From the NCBI RefSeq assembly GCF_022180385.2, contig NZ_BQME02000001.1:2531636-2595635 (forward strand): a DNA stretch of 64,000 nucleotides, written 5' to 3'. Positions within the stretch are counted from its first letter, which is position 1. Each line of letters begins with the position of its first letter. The position numbers and the translations under genes are program-made. Below, in pieces: positions 1 to 7,886 of the stretch. Origin of the DNA: Paenibacillus sp. L3-i20. GTDB lineage: Bacteria > Bacillota > Bacilli > Paenibacillales > Paenibacillaceae. The notes below the pieces were generated by a model. That model did no database searches and had not been told where the DNA came from. It saw only the letters and a list, made by a program, of their open reading frames with translations.

Positions 1-369
1 TGGCAAACGGATGAAATTTTCCAAGTGTTTCTCCATTGTGAAAGCCATGAGGAGCATTTATACGAAACGATTAAATCACATTTTACACTGATTCGTTGGC
101 ATGCGAAGGCGATGGATGTATTGCCGCTTGGGGGTTCCAAAGCACAAGGCATTGAAGCAATGTTGAAGAAGTTGGAGTATTCGGCAGAAGATGCTGTCGC
201 ATTTGGCGATGGGCTTAACGATAAGGAAATGCTGGAGTATGTAGGGTTTGGCGTTGCAATGGGCAATTCCCATCCTGAATTACTACCGTATGCTAATTAC
301 GTAACGACGCATGTGGACGAAAAAGGGATTCGTAACGGCTTAATAAAAGCAGGATTGTTACAGGGTTAA
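1..369 (+). CDS. Cof-type HAD-IIB phosphatase, C-terminal part
   Basis: The gene is cut by the left edge; the reading frame is open from base 1, so the GTG at 25 is not a real start. The visible 122 residues carry the HAD motif IV region GDGLNDKEML, where the two Asp residues bind Mg2+, followed by VAMGNSHPELLPYANYVT, typical of Cof-type (class IIB) HAD hydrolases. An SKAQGIEAML stretch supplies the motif III lysine. These enzymes dephosphorylate sugar phosphates, flavin or pyridoxal phosphates in the cytoplasm; the substrate cannot be told from this part because the cap domain is missing. No hairpin terminator is evident directly after the stop. Confidence 0.9.
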   Translation, partial: WQTDEIFQVFLHCESHEEHLYETIKSHFTLIRWHAKAMDVLPLGGSKAQGIEAMLKKLEYSAEDAVAFGDGLNDKEMLEYVGFGVAMGNSHPELLPYANYVTTHVDEKGIRNGLIKAGLLQG

Positions 370-429
370 CCCCTATAATTAATTTCAATAATGAAAGATA
401 AACTCACCAAACGAGGACTGCACACGTAC

Positions 430-438
430 AATAACCTA
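430..438 (+). promoter_or_regulatory. Weak sigma-K-like -10 upstream of tgl
   Basis: The string AATAACCTA differs by one base from the sigma-K -10 pattern CATAnnnTA, and an AC dinucleotide lies 17 bases upstream at 411-412, as expected for a sigma-K -35. In Bacillus subtilis tgl is transcribed late in the mother cell by sigma-K. This is a weak match and should be read as a suggestion only. Confidence 0.25.
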
Positions 439-467
439 ATCAATTCAATTGGCTTGGGGGAAATAAC

Positions 468-1226
468 GTGATCGTAATCTCAGATGGGAGTTCCGCCCAA
501 ATTCCACCTCGGATGCTGACGGATCTGGAGAAGAAAATTTTGCGCCAGAAACAAAGCAGTCCTGTAATGTATCAGTATCCATCGGTGGATGCTCTAATCT
601 TTGAACTAAAGATGAGAACGCATATCGTGGAAGCTGCTAAGGCGTTGTATGCTAGCGGGGTGAGCTTCGGTACATTCAGCAACTCTAGATGTAATGAGAA
701 GTATTGGATTCGTACGCCAGATGGAGGCTTTTTGCTAAGACCAGGAGTCCCACCCTCTGTAGCCGTTAACGATATATTCGAAAACGGTCATCTGTACGCA
801 TTTGAATGTGCTGGAGCTATCATCATTATGTTATACAAGGCTGTGCTAGATACAATTGGTGATGCGGCATTTAATACTTATTTCCAAAATTTATTTCTTA
901 GAGATTGGCAGCACGACAGAGATTTGCAACTCATTACGACACATGATCTGTATGAAACATATCCTGGTGATGTGATGTATTTCAAAAATCCGGATCATAA
1001 TCCCGAAACGCCGGAATGGCAAGGTGAAAATGTTATTAAGTTGGACGATAATTTATTTTTTGGTCACGGCATAGGCATTGGATCAGGGCAAGAAATTATA
1101 GGACACCTTAATCGTGCGAGAGTGCCGGGCAGTACAGTGTCGGCATATTTGCAGGATTTGGTACTGAAGCCGAATTTCGAAGTTGTGCGTAGATTGTCGA
1201 TGCGCTATGAAGAACAGTTAGCGTGA
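468..1226 (+). CDS. tgl: Protein-glutamine gamma-glutamyltransferase (spore coat transglutaminase)
   Basis: At 252 residues it has the usual length of Bacillus Tgl. The enzyme cross-links spore coat proteins through epsilon-(gamma-glutamyl)lysine bonds late in sporulation. The catalytic set is visible: Cys114 in YAFECAGA, Glu187 in WQGENVI and His200 in FFGHGIG, matching Cys116, Glu187 and His200 of the B. subtilis enzyme. The N-terminal region with the VDALIFELKMR segment is also typical. The GTG start follows GGGGGAAATAAC with good spacing. It is a single-gene unit closed by a hairpin terminator. A weak sigma-K-like element precedes it, which agrees with expected mother-cell expression. Confidence 0.93.
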   Translation: MIVISDGSSAQIPPRMLTDLEKKILRQKQSSPVMYQYPSVDALIFELKMRTHIVEAAKALYASGVSFGTFSNSRCNEKYWIRTPDGGFLLRPGVPPSVAVNDIFENGHLYAFECAGAIIIMLYKAVLDTIGDAAFNTYFQNLFLRDWQHDRDLQLITTHDLYETYPGDVMYFKNPDHNPETPEWQGENVIKLDDNLFFGHGIGIGSGQEIIGHLNRARVPGSTVSAYLQDLVLKPNFEVVRRLSMRYEEQLA

Positions 1227-1233
1227 GGGAATA

Positions 1234-1268
1234 AAGGCTGAGTGCGGCTATCCGCGGCTCAGCCTTTT
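1234..1268 (+). terminator. Rho-independent terminator after tgl
   Basis: AAGGCTGAG pairs with CTCAGCCTT around a GC-rich inner loop, followed by a T run (CTTTTTG). It starts only 8 bases after the tgl stop. Confidence 0.85.
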
Positions 1269-1444
1269 TGCTTGCAAATTAACGCTATTTAATAAAAGTT
1301 GTGCATCTAATTAAGGATCATAATTTCATACTGTTGGAACTAGCGTTTACATTTGAATATTTAATAAATAGTTCCATTTTACTATACATTTTTGATAGTG
1401 AGATGCGATTGAATAATAGGTTAATATATAAGTAATAAGAATTA

Positions 1445-1473
1445 TTTACCAATATATTCTGGCATGTTATACT
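1445..1473 (+). promoter_or_regulatory. Sigma-A-type promoter of the LPMO gene
   Basis: TTTACC at 1445-1450 and TATACT at 1468-1473 are separated by exactly 17 bases. The expected start of transcription near 1480 leaves a 5' leader of about 70 bases before the ATG at 1550. Confidence 0.6.
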
Positions 1474-1549
1474 CATAACCGAAGGTATCTTTTAGGAATA
1501 GATTAGAATTTCGATCGGAAAAACCCATTTTTTGAAGGAGGAACTTTTT

Positions 1550-2803
1550 ATGATTTTACAGACAGCAGCACAGCAGAAATCACTGCTACCACGAAAGTTG
1601 TTTATCGCATTCGGCACATTTGCATTCGTACTACTACTATCTATTTTGTTATCTGAAAGCGCCTCTGCGCATGGATACATGGAGTCACCGGCCAGCCGAG
1701 CTTATATGTGTAAGGACAAGTTAAATACAGGGTGTGGAGCTATAATATATGAACCACAAAGCTTAGAAGCTGAAGGCAATTTTCCTGAATCGGGACCGGC
1801 AGACGGTCAAATTGCTGGCGCTGGCGGTTTTAAAGAGTTGAATGAACAAACAAAAGACCGTTGGAAAAAGGTTACTTTGAACGGCGGCAAAAACACATTT
1901 ACTTGGAAGTTAACCGCTAATCACGTTTCCGAGAGCTGGAAATATTATATTACTAAAAAAGATTGGGACCCTAACAAGCCGCTTACACGCGATGCTTTGG
2001 AAGCTAAACCATTCTGTACGATTGATTACAAAGGTGCAAAACCACCAATGAACGTTTCGCATGATTGCGACGTTCCTACTGACCGCAGTGGCTACCACCT
2101 AATATTGGGCGTGTGGGAAATTGCAGACACTATCAATGCTTTCTATAACGTTGTTGATGTTAATCTCGTTAACGATGGTTCTGTTCCACAGCCGGAGCCG
2201 AAGCCAGAACCTCAGCCACAGCCACCGACAGCACCAAGCAAGCTTGTCTCTACGCTTCAAACTGTCAAATCAATTGTAATAAGCTGGCTGCCATCAACAT
2301 CGGAAATCAGCATTAAGCAATATGATGTGTATCGGGATGGTGTTTTGTGCGGATCAACTACACACAGTACTTTTACAGATGACAAGCTTCAAGGAGATAA
2401 AGCTTATACCTATACAATCAAAGCAATTGACCAAAATGGTCTTGCATCTTCCTTCTCTTCGCCTTTAGTAGTTAGGACTTTAAAAGAAGAGCAGCCTGGT
2501 GGTGGCAACAACGGTGGAGGAAGCACGTTGCCTCTATGGGATGCCAAAACTGTCTATGTACAAGGAAACAAGGTGCAATATAACGGTCTTGAGTATGTGG
2601 CTCAATATTGGACTCAAAACAATACACCTGACAACTCGAATGCTTGGAAACTAACAAGTAAAGTAGTTGTTGATTGGTCAAGCACTAAGGCTTACGTTGG
2701 CGGCGATCAAGTGAAATATAACGGAGTAGAGTACGTAGCTAAATGGTGGACAATGGGCGATAAGCCAGATGGATCCGACGTTTGGAAAAAAGCAGATAAA
2801 TAA
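1550..2803 (+). CDS. Secreted AA10 lytic polysaccharide monooxygenase with FnIII and two CBM5/12 modules
   Basis: This is a chitin- or cellulose-active copper oxygenase secreted by Sec. The ATG at 1550 is chosen because GAAGGAGG lies just upstream; an in-frame TTG at 1532 would put that site inside the gene. A signal peptide ends in SASA before His41, so the mature protein starts HGYMESPASR. His41 and His125 (LTANHVSESW) form the expected copper histidine brace. After the AA10 domain (about 41-210) come a Pro/Glu/Lys linker, a fibronectin type III module (about 226-312), a Gly-rich linker, and two tandem CBM5/12 carbohydrate-binding modules with paired Trp/Tyr (WDAKTVYVQGNKV and WSSTKAYVGGDQV). 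CBM5/12 favours chitin as substrate. It is transcribed alone and ends at a strong bidirectional terminator. Confidence 0.93.
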   Translation: MILQTAAQQKSLLPRKLFIAFGTFAFVLLLSILLSESASAHGYMESPASRAYMCKDKLNTGCGAIIYEPQSLEAEGNFPESGPADGQIAGAGGFKELNEQTKDRWKKVTLNGGKNTFTWKLTANHVSESWKYYITKKDWDPNKPLTRDALEAKPFCTIDYKGAKPPMNVSHDCDVPTDRSGYHLILGVWEIADTINAFYNVVDVNLVNDGSVPQPEPKPEPQPQPPTAPSKLVSTLQTVKSIVISWLPSTSEISIKQYDVYRDGVLCGSTTHSTFTDDKLQGDKAYTYTIKAIDQNGLASSFSSPLVVRTLKEEQPGGGNNGGGSTLPLWDAKTVYVQGNKVQYNGLEYVAQYWTQNNTPDNSNAWKLTSKVVVDWSSTKAYVGGDQVKYNGVEYVAKWWTMGDKPDGSDVWKKADK

Positions 2804-2842
2804 GTTGTTTTAAATACAATTAAAGTTTAATTTTGTTCCAAT

Positions 2843-2895
2843 AAAAAGGGGTTCTCCTTAAGTAGATTAACTACTTTGAAGGAGAACCCCTTTTT
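2843..2895. terminator. Bidirectional terminator between the LPMO and cyclophilin genes
   Basis: A 17-bp arm AAAAAGGGGTTCTCCTT pairs perfectly with its complement, with A and T runs on both sides and an inner AGTAG/CTACT stem. The two genes converge here, so it can end transcription from both strands. Confidence 0.92.
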
Positions 2896-2898
2896 ACG

Positions 2899-3645
2899 TT
2901 ATTCTACTTTTACTGGCTCTTCAAATGTCATACCTTTTGTATCGACTGTTACTTTTTTCATCGAAATAGGTGTTTTTGGCAAATCTTGTTCGTCACGCTC
3001 TTGGCTAACAACTTCATCGACATGTTCCATACCTTCAATGACTGTGCCGAATGAGGCATATTCGTTATCTAGAAAATCAGAGTCAGCAACCATGATGAAA
3101 AATTGTGATCCAGCTGAATTGGGATCGGTAGCACGCGCCATAGAAATAACGCCTCTTGTATGCTTCAAATTATTTTTGAAGTTGTTGGAAGTGAACTCGC
3201 CAGCGATGGTATAACCTGGTCCGCCCATACCAGTGCCCTCAGGATCGCCGCCTTGGATCATAAAGCCTGGCATGACACGATGGAAAATCAGACCGTCATA
3301 GTAACCTTTATTCACAAGCGTAACAAAATTATTAACGGTATTAGGAGCAACTTCTGGATAAAGCTCAACCTTAATGATCTTGTCATTGCTTAGTTCAATT
3401 GTAACAACAGGATGTTTCTCAGGTCCGAGCAGCTCAAGCTTGTCCGACTCTGCTGGTGTTTCAGTCGGTGTTGCAGTTGGTGAAGGTGAAGGTGACGTTG
3501 AAGGTTCTACTGTAGCGGTGTTCCCGCCAGATCCTTGAGTAGTGCCTTTAGCCTGATCAACCCCGCAGCCAGCTACGATTAGCGCAAATACAGTTAGCAA
3601 CAACATTACCGTGCTTAGTTTTAGCTTTGATTTGATTGCTTGCAT
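2899..3645 (-). CDS. Cyclophilin-type peptidyl-prolyl isomerase, lipoprotein
   Basis: The 248-residue product is an extracytoplasmic prolyl isomerase. An N-terminal signal sequence ends in the lipobox LIVAGC, so Cys27 should be lipidated and anchor the protein to the outer face of the membrane. A Ser/Pro/Thr-rich linker (about 40-65) leads to a cyclophilin domain (about 75-240) with FHRVMPGFMIQGGDP and SQFFIMVADSDFLD, which contain the active-site Arg and the Phe/Met/Gln pocket. The ATG is preceded by AAGGGGGA at good spacing. The role is probably folding of secreted or wall proteins. It stands alone between the shared terminator and the next minus-strand gene. Confidence 0.92.
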   Translation of the reverse strand: MQAIKSKLKLSTVMLLLTVFALIVAGCGVDQAKGTTQGSGGNTATVEPSTSPSPSPTATPTETPAESDKLELLGPEKHPVVTIELSNDKIIKVELYPEVAPNTVNNFVTLVNKGYYDGLIFHRVMPGFMIQGGDPEGTGMGGPGYTIAGEFTSNNFKNNLKHTRGVISMARATDPNSAGSQFFIMVADSDFLDNEYASFGTVIEGMEHVDEVVSQERDEQDLPKTPISMKKVTVDTKGMTFEEPVKVE

Positions 3646-3738
3646 CGTTAAGAAATTCCCCCTTATTAAGTATCCAAAATTTATAGTATCACAATTTTCG
3701 TTCTAAAATCTAATTCTAACGCCCGACTCCCATCGACA

Positions 3739-4368
3739 CTATCCTGCTGCAGGCCTAATCGCTCGTTTTTGCCATAATCGATATGCACCTAGAGAGAGAG
3801 CGATAAATATGCCATAAACGACAATCGTTATCGGCAAGTTCTGCGGGGAGCTCATAATGTTGTCGCCTACGACTACAAAGAGCAGCATAGCAGGTATTTT
3901 ACCTATGGATGAAGCAATCGCATAAGTGATAAAGGATACCCTGCTCAAAGAAGCATACACATTAATGATTATAGAGGGTATAAACGGCAGCATTCGGGCA
4001 AATAAAATAGCTAAAAAGGCATTTTGCTCGAACATAACGGTAACTTTATTAATACTTTTACCCCGAGAAAGTACCCGTTGTCCCCACTCCTGATAGCCGT
4101 ACCTCACAAAAAGAAACATAAGAATGGAAGCGATGGACGAACCGGACCAAGTGACAGCAGCACCAAGCACGGGTCCTAGTGCAGCACCTATGACACCACC
4201 GACGAGGGGATAAGGAATGATCGGAAACAGTGCCATAATAGAAGCCATTGAAACGATTAGTAGAATGTTGTTAGTTTGCTGGAACCAATTAAGAATGTTG
4301 TCGCCAAAAATATAAATAAGAAAAGCAATGAGCGCATAAATAGCAGCTATCATTAGTTTCTTGATCAT
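3739..4368 (-). CDS. TVP38/TMEM64 (VTT/DedA superfamily) membrane protein
   Basis: A 209-residue integral membrane protein with about five or six hydrophobic segments. The central VTT region is recognisable from IPYPLVGGVIGAALGPVLGA and from ARMLPFIPSIIINVYASLS, the family's reentrant-loop signature with the Arg-Pro pair. Members of this superfamily are implicated in lipid flipping and membrane homeostasis, but the exact substrate here is unknown. It follows the cyclophilin gene on the same strand but begins separately, with no clear operon partner. The ATG lies 8 bases after a weak GGGG ribosome site. Confidence 0.85.
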   Translation of the reverse strand: MIKKLMIAAIYALIAFLIYIFGDNILNWFQQTNNILLIVSMASIMALFPIIPYPLVGGVIGAALGPVLGAAVTWSGSSIASILMFLFVRYGYQEWGQRVLSRGKSINKVTVMFEQNAFLAILFARMLPFIPSIIINVYASLSRVSFITYAIASSIGKIPAMLLFVVVGDNIMSSPQNLPITIVVYGIFIALSLGAYRLWQKRAIRPAAG

Positions 4369-4505
4369 ATGGTATGCCCCCGATCTCTACTGAAATTTAT
4401 TATAGCATGACAACTCTGATAAATATTTTCGTTTCTCTTGACCTTCTCGTTACGGCAACGTTTATGGTGTTAGTGGGACATTAAATCGTGGAGGTTGATA
4501 TCAAG

Positions 4506-5195
4506 ATGCCAAATCATGAAGAGATTTATAGAAGAGAAGCAGATCAATACGATGAACTAATTGCTAGACAATCAAGCATGTTGCAATATGTGTCCGAGAT
4601 CCGTGCTTTGGAAGGGTTAGATGTTATAGACCTTGGTGCGGGAACAGGTCGTTTGACGACGGTAATTGCTCCGAATGTGAAGTCAATTACAGCTATTGAT
4701 GCATCATCAGCAATGTTAAAGCTGACAAGTGATCGATTGCGTGAGGCAGGTCTTACTAATTGGAGCGTGCTTGCTGGTGATCATCGGCAGCTTCCGCTTG
4801 AAGATAATTGTGCGGATATGATCGTGTCGGGATGGAGTATTTGTTATGTATGTTCATCGATGCATGAAGATTGGAGGAGTAATCTTGAACGTGTTATTGG
4901 AGAACTCAAGAGGGTCCTAAAGGGTGGAGGGACAGCGATTATCTTTGAGACGATGGGAACAGGTTATGAAACACCTCATCCACCGGATTTTCTGACCTCA
5001 TACTATGCGGAGCTTAGCAATGTATATGGGTTTAATCACAAATGGATACGAACAGACTACAACTTTGTAAATGTAGAGCAGGCGGAACGATTGACGACAT
5101 TCTTTTTTGGTGATGAGCTGGGTGATCGAGTTGCACGAGAACAAATCACACATTTACCGGAATGTGCAGGAATTTGGTGGAGGACCTTTGACTAA
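4506..5195 (+). CDS. Class I SAM-dependent methyltransferase
   Basis: About 229 residues with a Rossmann-type methyltransferase fold. Motif I is LDVIDLGAGTGRLT, followed by the acidic loop ITAIDASSAML and motif IV around DMIVSGWSICYV, as in UbiE/COQ5-like or Methyltransf_11 enzymes. The start is set at ATG 4506 because GGAGG at 4490-4494 lies 11 bases upstream; a GTG at 4488 would overlap that site. The methyl acceptor cannot be inferred. It stands alone, divergent from the TVP38-like gene and convergent with ohrR. Confidence 0.85.
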   Translation: MPNHEEIYRREADQYDELIARQSSMLQYVSEIRALEGLDVIDLGAGTGRLTTVIAPNVKSITAIDASSAMLKLTSDRLREAGLTNWSVLAGDHRQLPLEDNCADMIVSGWSICYVCSSMHEDWRSNLERVIGELKRVLKGGGTAIIFETMGTGYETPHPPDFLTSYYAELSNVYGFNHKWIRTDYNFVNVEQAERLTTFFFGDELGDRVAREQITHLPECAGIWWRTFD

Positions 5196-5343
5196 TAATA
5201 ATTATCTTGTATCAATATACAGATGGACAGAACGTTGAAGTAATAAAAATAGCCACTGGCGATGTGAAGTGTCGCCGGCGGCTATTACCTTGTATATACG
5301 GTTGACTTCCCTCGCTTTAAGCATTGGCAGTTAGTCAATTCCA

Positions 5344-5802
5344 TTACTGATGTGACGGGTCTTTACTTGAGAGCTTATTAATTTTGTTCATCAACATGTG
5401 CATCTGTTCTACGAGGAGCGCACCTTCCTCAGGTGTTGCATTTAATTGGCAGAATAGCTTTTCTGGAATATCCAAAGCCTTCTCACGAAGTGACTTTCCT
5501 TGCTCAGTAAGTGCAACGAGAACGTTTCGTTCATCATTTTTGTCGCGAGTACGAGTGACATAGCCAGCATGCTCAAGCTTCTTGAGAAGAGGCGTGAGTG
5601 TGCCGGAATCGAGATATAATTTCGAACCTAGCGCGCTAACTGTAACTTCATCTTGTTCCCAAAGTGCCAGCATCGTAACATATTGCGTATATGTCAGTCC
5701 AAGATCGAGCAGAAGAGGGCGATAAAGCTTCGTAATTTCGCGTGAGCTGGCATAAATGGCAAAGCATATTTGGTTGTCTAACTTTAAAATGTCATCGGGC
5801 AT
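5344..5802 (-). CDS. ohrR: OhrR-type MarR-family organic peroxide sensor
   Basis: A 152-residue winged-helix repressor. The N-terminus DNQICFAIYASSREITKLY matches OhrR, including the peroxidatic cysteine (Cys13 from the chosen start; Cys15 in B. subtilis). The DNA-binding part shows LYLDSGTLTPLLKKLEHAGYVTR and the wing DERNVLVALTEQG, both family hallmarks. No other Cys is near the sensor site, so it looks like the one-Cys class that reacts via bacillithiol or another thiol. ATG 5802 is chosen because a TGGAGG site lies just upstream; a longer start at 5817 would include that site. Unusually, no ohr peroxidase gene lies beside it in this window; an OhrR-box-like element precedes it. Confidence 0.9.
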   Translation of the reverse strand: MPDDILKLDNQICFAIYASSREITKLYRPLLLDLGLTYTQYVTMLALWEQDEVTVSALGSKLYLDSGTLTPLLKKLEHAGYVTRTRDKNDERNVLVALTEQGKSLREKALDIPEKLFCQLNATPEEGALLVEQMHMLMNKINKLSSKDPSHQ

Positions 5803-5865
5803 TAGTTCGGCCTCCATAACGAATGCGCGAAGCTGCCCGCAATCGTACGTATCTATTTCATAGGA

Positions 5866-5881
5866 TTCAATTAAATTGCAA
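5866..5881. promoter_or_regulatory. Candidate OhrR operator
   Basis: The element TTCAATTAAATTGCAA closely follows the known OhrR box TACAATTAAATTGTA, an AATT-centred palindrome. It lies 64 bases upstream of the ohrR start, in the spacer after the sbnB-like gene, which is where an autoregulatory site would be expected. Confidence 0.55.
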
Positions 5882-5920
5882 CAAATATAATGTATAAGAA
5901 AATTTACTTATTTGTCAATA

Positions 5921-6895
5921 CTACGGAAGCTGTATACCAATGCCAAGCTCAGTTCCTCTGCGAGCAAACCATGCCGCAATGGCTATATCGAAGATAGCCA
6001 TTCCCATCGGGCAAAATAGGATAGTTTCTCTCTCGTCGTATTGCCTAAGAGCTCCATGGCAGACAACATCGCTTAGTGAACTTGTCTCTGCAGCTTGTAG
6101 TCCATTTTCAAGGTGAAGAAGCTCAATATCAGTATTTTCTCGGCATACTTCAGACCAATTGTCGACGACAATTGCTTTTACTCCTTTGATCGCATCAAGC
6201 TGATAGTCTCGAAGCGACACATCAAGCAAAAATGAGCCGGGCGAGGGAGTATTATTAATATATCGCTCAGGACTTACTGTACACGTAATGATTATGTTGC
6301 ATGCAGAATAAAGCTCTTCCCAACTGCTAGCGATAGTTAGCCGCTCGCGATACATATCGTTAGGTACTGCTTCGGTAGCAATCGTTCGTACATCATAGAT
6401 ATAGAAAGATTCGATGAGATCACCAAACATGTTTTTACACATTTCATAATGAAACTGACCGATCGGACCCCAGCCGATAATACCTACTCGAAGCGGGCCG
6501 GAAGCAGTAGAACGGCTTTCTAAGAAATGACGCAGCATCAAGCCGCTAACGGAAGCCGTTCTTACAGCGCTCACTAAAGCTGTGTTCAATATAGCACTGG
6601 GTACACCTGTGTCAGCATCATTTAAGACTGTAACACTATGTGCTCTGGGCAGATTCAGTCGGTAATTGTCCGGAAAACTTGCGATCCACTTTAAGCCTGC
6701 TGCGTGTATTGTGCCGCCGATATAGGCAGGCATCGCAATAATGCGATTGATTGGATCGTTATAGCGTAAATAAGGCTTTAGCGGCTGTGAATAATGATCT
6801 CCATTCATAATGTGAACGGCTGCTTCGAGCTGGTCGACCAGTTCAGGCCATTCGAAGCCGATTGAGCGAAGTTGCTCCTCACCGATATAAAGCAA
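5921..6895 (-). CDS. sbnB: SbnB-like 2,3-diaminopropionate biosynthesis dehydrogenase (ornithine cyclodeaminase family)
   Basis: A 324-residue NAD-dependent enzyme of the ornithine cyclodeaminase/mu-crystallin family. In SbnB the reaction is oxidative hydrolysis of N-(1-amino-1-carboxy-2-ethyl)-glutamate to L-2,3-diaminopropionate and 2-oxoglutarate. The nucleotide-binding loop VGIIGWGPIGQFHYEMC is a GxGxxG Rossmann motif; the N-terminal HAAGLKWIASFPDNY and central VRTASVSGL segments are typical of the family. It starts at TTG 6895, one base after the sbnA stop, with AAAGGAG as ribosome site, so the two genes are translationally coupled. The assignment to SbnB rather than a generic cyclodeaminase rests largely on the neighbouring SbnA-like gene. 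Confidence 0.85.
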   Translation of the reverse strand: MLYIGEEQLRSIGFEWPELVDQLEAAVHIMNGDHYSQPLKPYLRYNDPINRIIAMPAYIGGTIHAAGLKWIASFPDNYRLNLPRAHSVTVLNDADTGVPSAILNTALVSAVRTASVSGLMLRHFLESRSTASGPLRVGIIGWGPIGQFHYEMCKNMFGDLIESFYIYDVRTIATEAVPNDMYRERLTIASSWEELYSACNIIITCTVSPERYINNTPSPGSFLLDVSLRDYQLDAIKGVKAIVVDNWSEVCRENTDIELLHLENGLQAAETSSLSDVVCHGALRQYDERETILFCPMGMAIFDIAIAAWFARRGTELGIGIQLP

Positions 6896-6896
6896 G

Positions 6897-7871
6897 TCAA
6901 AAGCTCCTTTCTAGTGGAGAAATGTCACGAAATTGCTCATTAACCCATTCATCATTGAACACGGTATCCATATAGCGTTCGCCTCGATCATGGACGATAA
7001 CAATACAAGTCGACTGATCGGGAATATTCGCAATGATCGACTGCAACGCGGCAATAACAGCACCTGTAGAAGGTCCTGCAAGAATAGATTCTTGGGCTGC
7101 CAGCTCCCTGCATGCAACAACCATATCTCTGTCAGTTACGTTAATGGCATAGTCCATAAACTGATTTTGCCCAAAGGGAGGAATGATTCCTGCACCAAGT
7201 CCAGGGAACCTTCTTGATCCCTTTTCGCCGCCAAAAATAACGCTCCCTACTGCATCAACTGCCACAACTTTGGTAGTAAGATTGTTGTCATGAATATACC
7301 GGGAACAGCCGAACATCGTTCCACAAGTACTTACCCCGCCAACGATATAATCGATATGTCCAAGCGTTTCAATAATTTCGGGAATCGTACCTTCGTAATG
7401 GGCCATGTAATTATGTTCATTGCCGTATTGATTAGGCCAGAAGCTATTGGGCAAACTTTCCGTTAATTGACGGACTCGTTCCAATCGCGCGGGTAGGAAT
7501 TCACCTGTGACGGGATCAGGGGAGTCCACGTAAGAAACTTCAGCTCCATAAGTCTTCATAATCGAAATATTTTGAGCAGCAGTTCGCGGGTCAATAACGC
7601 TAATAAATTTCATACCCCAATAGGAGCAAATAGCAGCTAAACTTATTGCCATGTTTCCGGAACTCGATTCTATAATGACCGACCCTCGGTTAATTCTGCC
7701 TTGCTCATATGCCTTTTGTATAATGCGAAGTGCAGGGCGGTCCTTGGCACTGCCGGTTGGATTCATCATTTCCAACTTGCCGTATACCTTTATCCCGCGT
7801 GAATTGGCAAACAGCTTTGATAATAGAACGAGAGGGGTATGGCCGATTTGCGTGAGCCAACCTTCATTCAT
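6897..7871 (-). CDS. sbnA: SbnA-like PLP-dependent N-(2-amino-2-carboxyethyl)-L-glutamate synthase
   Basis: A 324-residue fold-type II PLP enzyme of the cysteine synthase family. SbnA condenses O-phosphoserine with glutamate as the first step to L-2,3-diaminopropionate. Lys43 in PTGSAKDRPALR is the PLP Schiff-base lysine, SSGNMAISLA is the substrate loop, and GGVSTCGTMFG is the phosphate-binding loop. The bulkier SAKDRPA sequence and the pairing with an ornithine-cyclodeaminase-like gene favour SbnA over CysK. It sits mid-operon: 15 bases after the ligase gene and one base before sbnB. A GGGG-type ribosome site precedes the ATG. Confidence 0.87.
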   Translation of the reverse strand: MNEGWLTQIGHTPLVLLSKLFANSRGIKVYGKLEMMNPTGSAKDRPALRIIQKAYEQGRINRGSVIIESSSGNMAISLAAICSYWGMKFISVIDPRTAAQNISIMKTYGAEVSYVDSPDPVTGEFLPARLERVRQLTESLPNSFWPNQYGNEHNYMAHYEGTIPEIIETLGHIDYIVGGVSTCGTMFGCSRYIHDNNLTTKVVAVDAVGSVIFGGEKGSRRFPGLGAGIIPPFGQNQFMDYAINVTDRDMVVACRELAAQESILAGPSTGAVIAALQSIIANIPDQSTCIVIVHDRGERYMDTVFNDEWVNEQFRDISPLERSF

Positions 7872-7886
7872 GGGACGCAGCCCCTT

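Larger units (their letters stand above)
1227..1549 (+). other. Intergenic region between tgl and the LPMO gene
   Basis: These 323 bases hold the tgl terminator at the left and the LPMO promoter and ribosome site at the right. The AT-rich middle (about 1275-1440) has no convincing open frame, strong hairpin or riboswitch-like fold that I can recognise. Confidence 0.6.
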
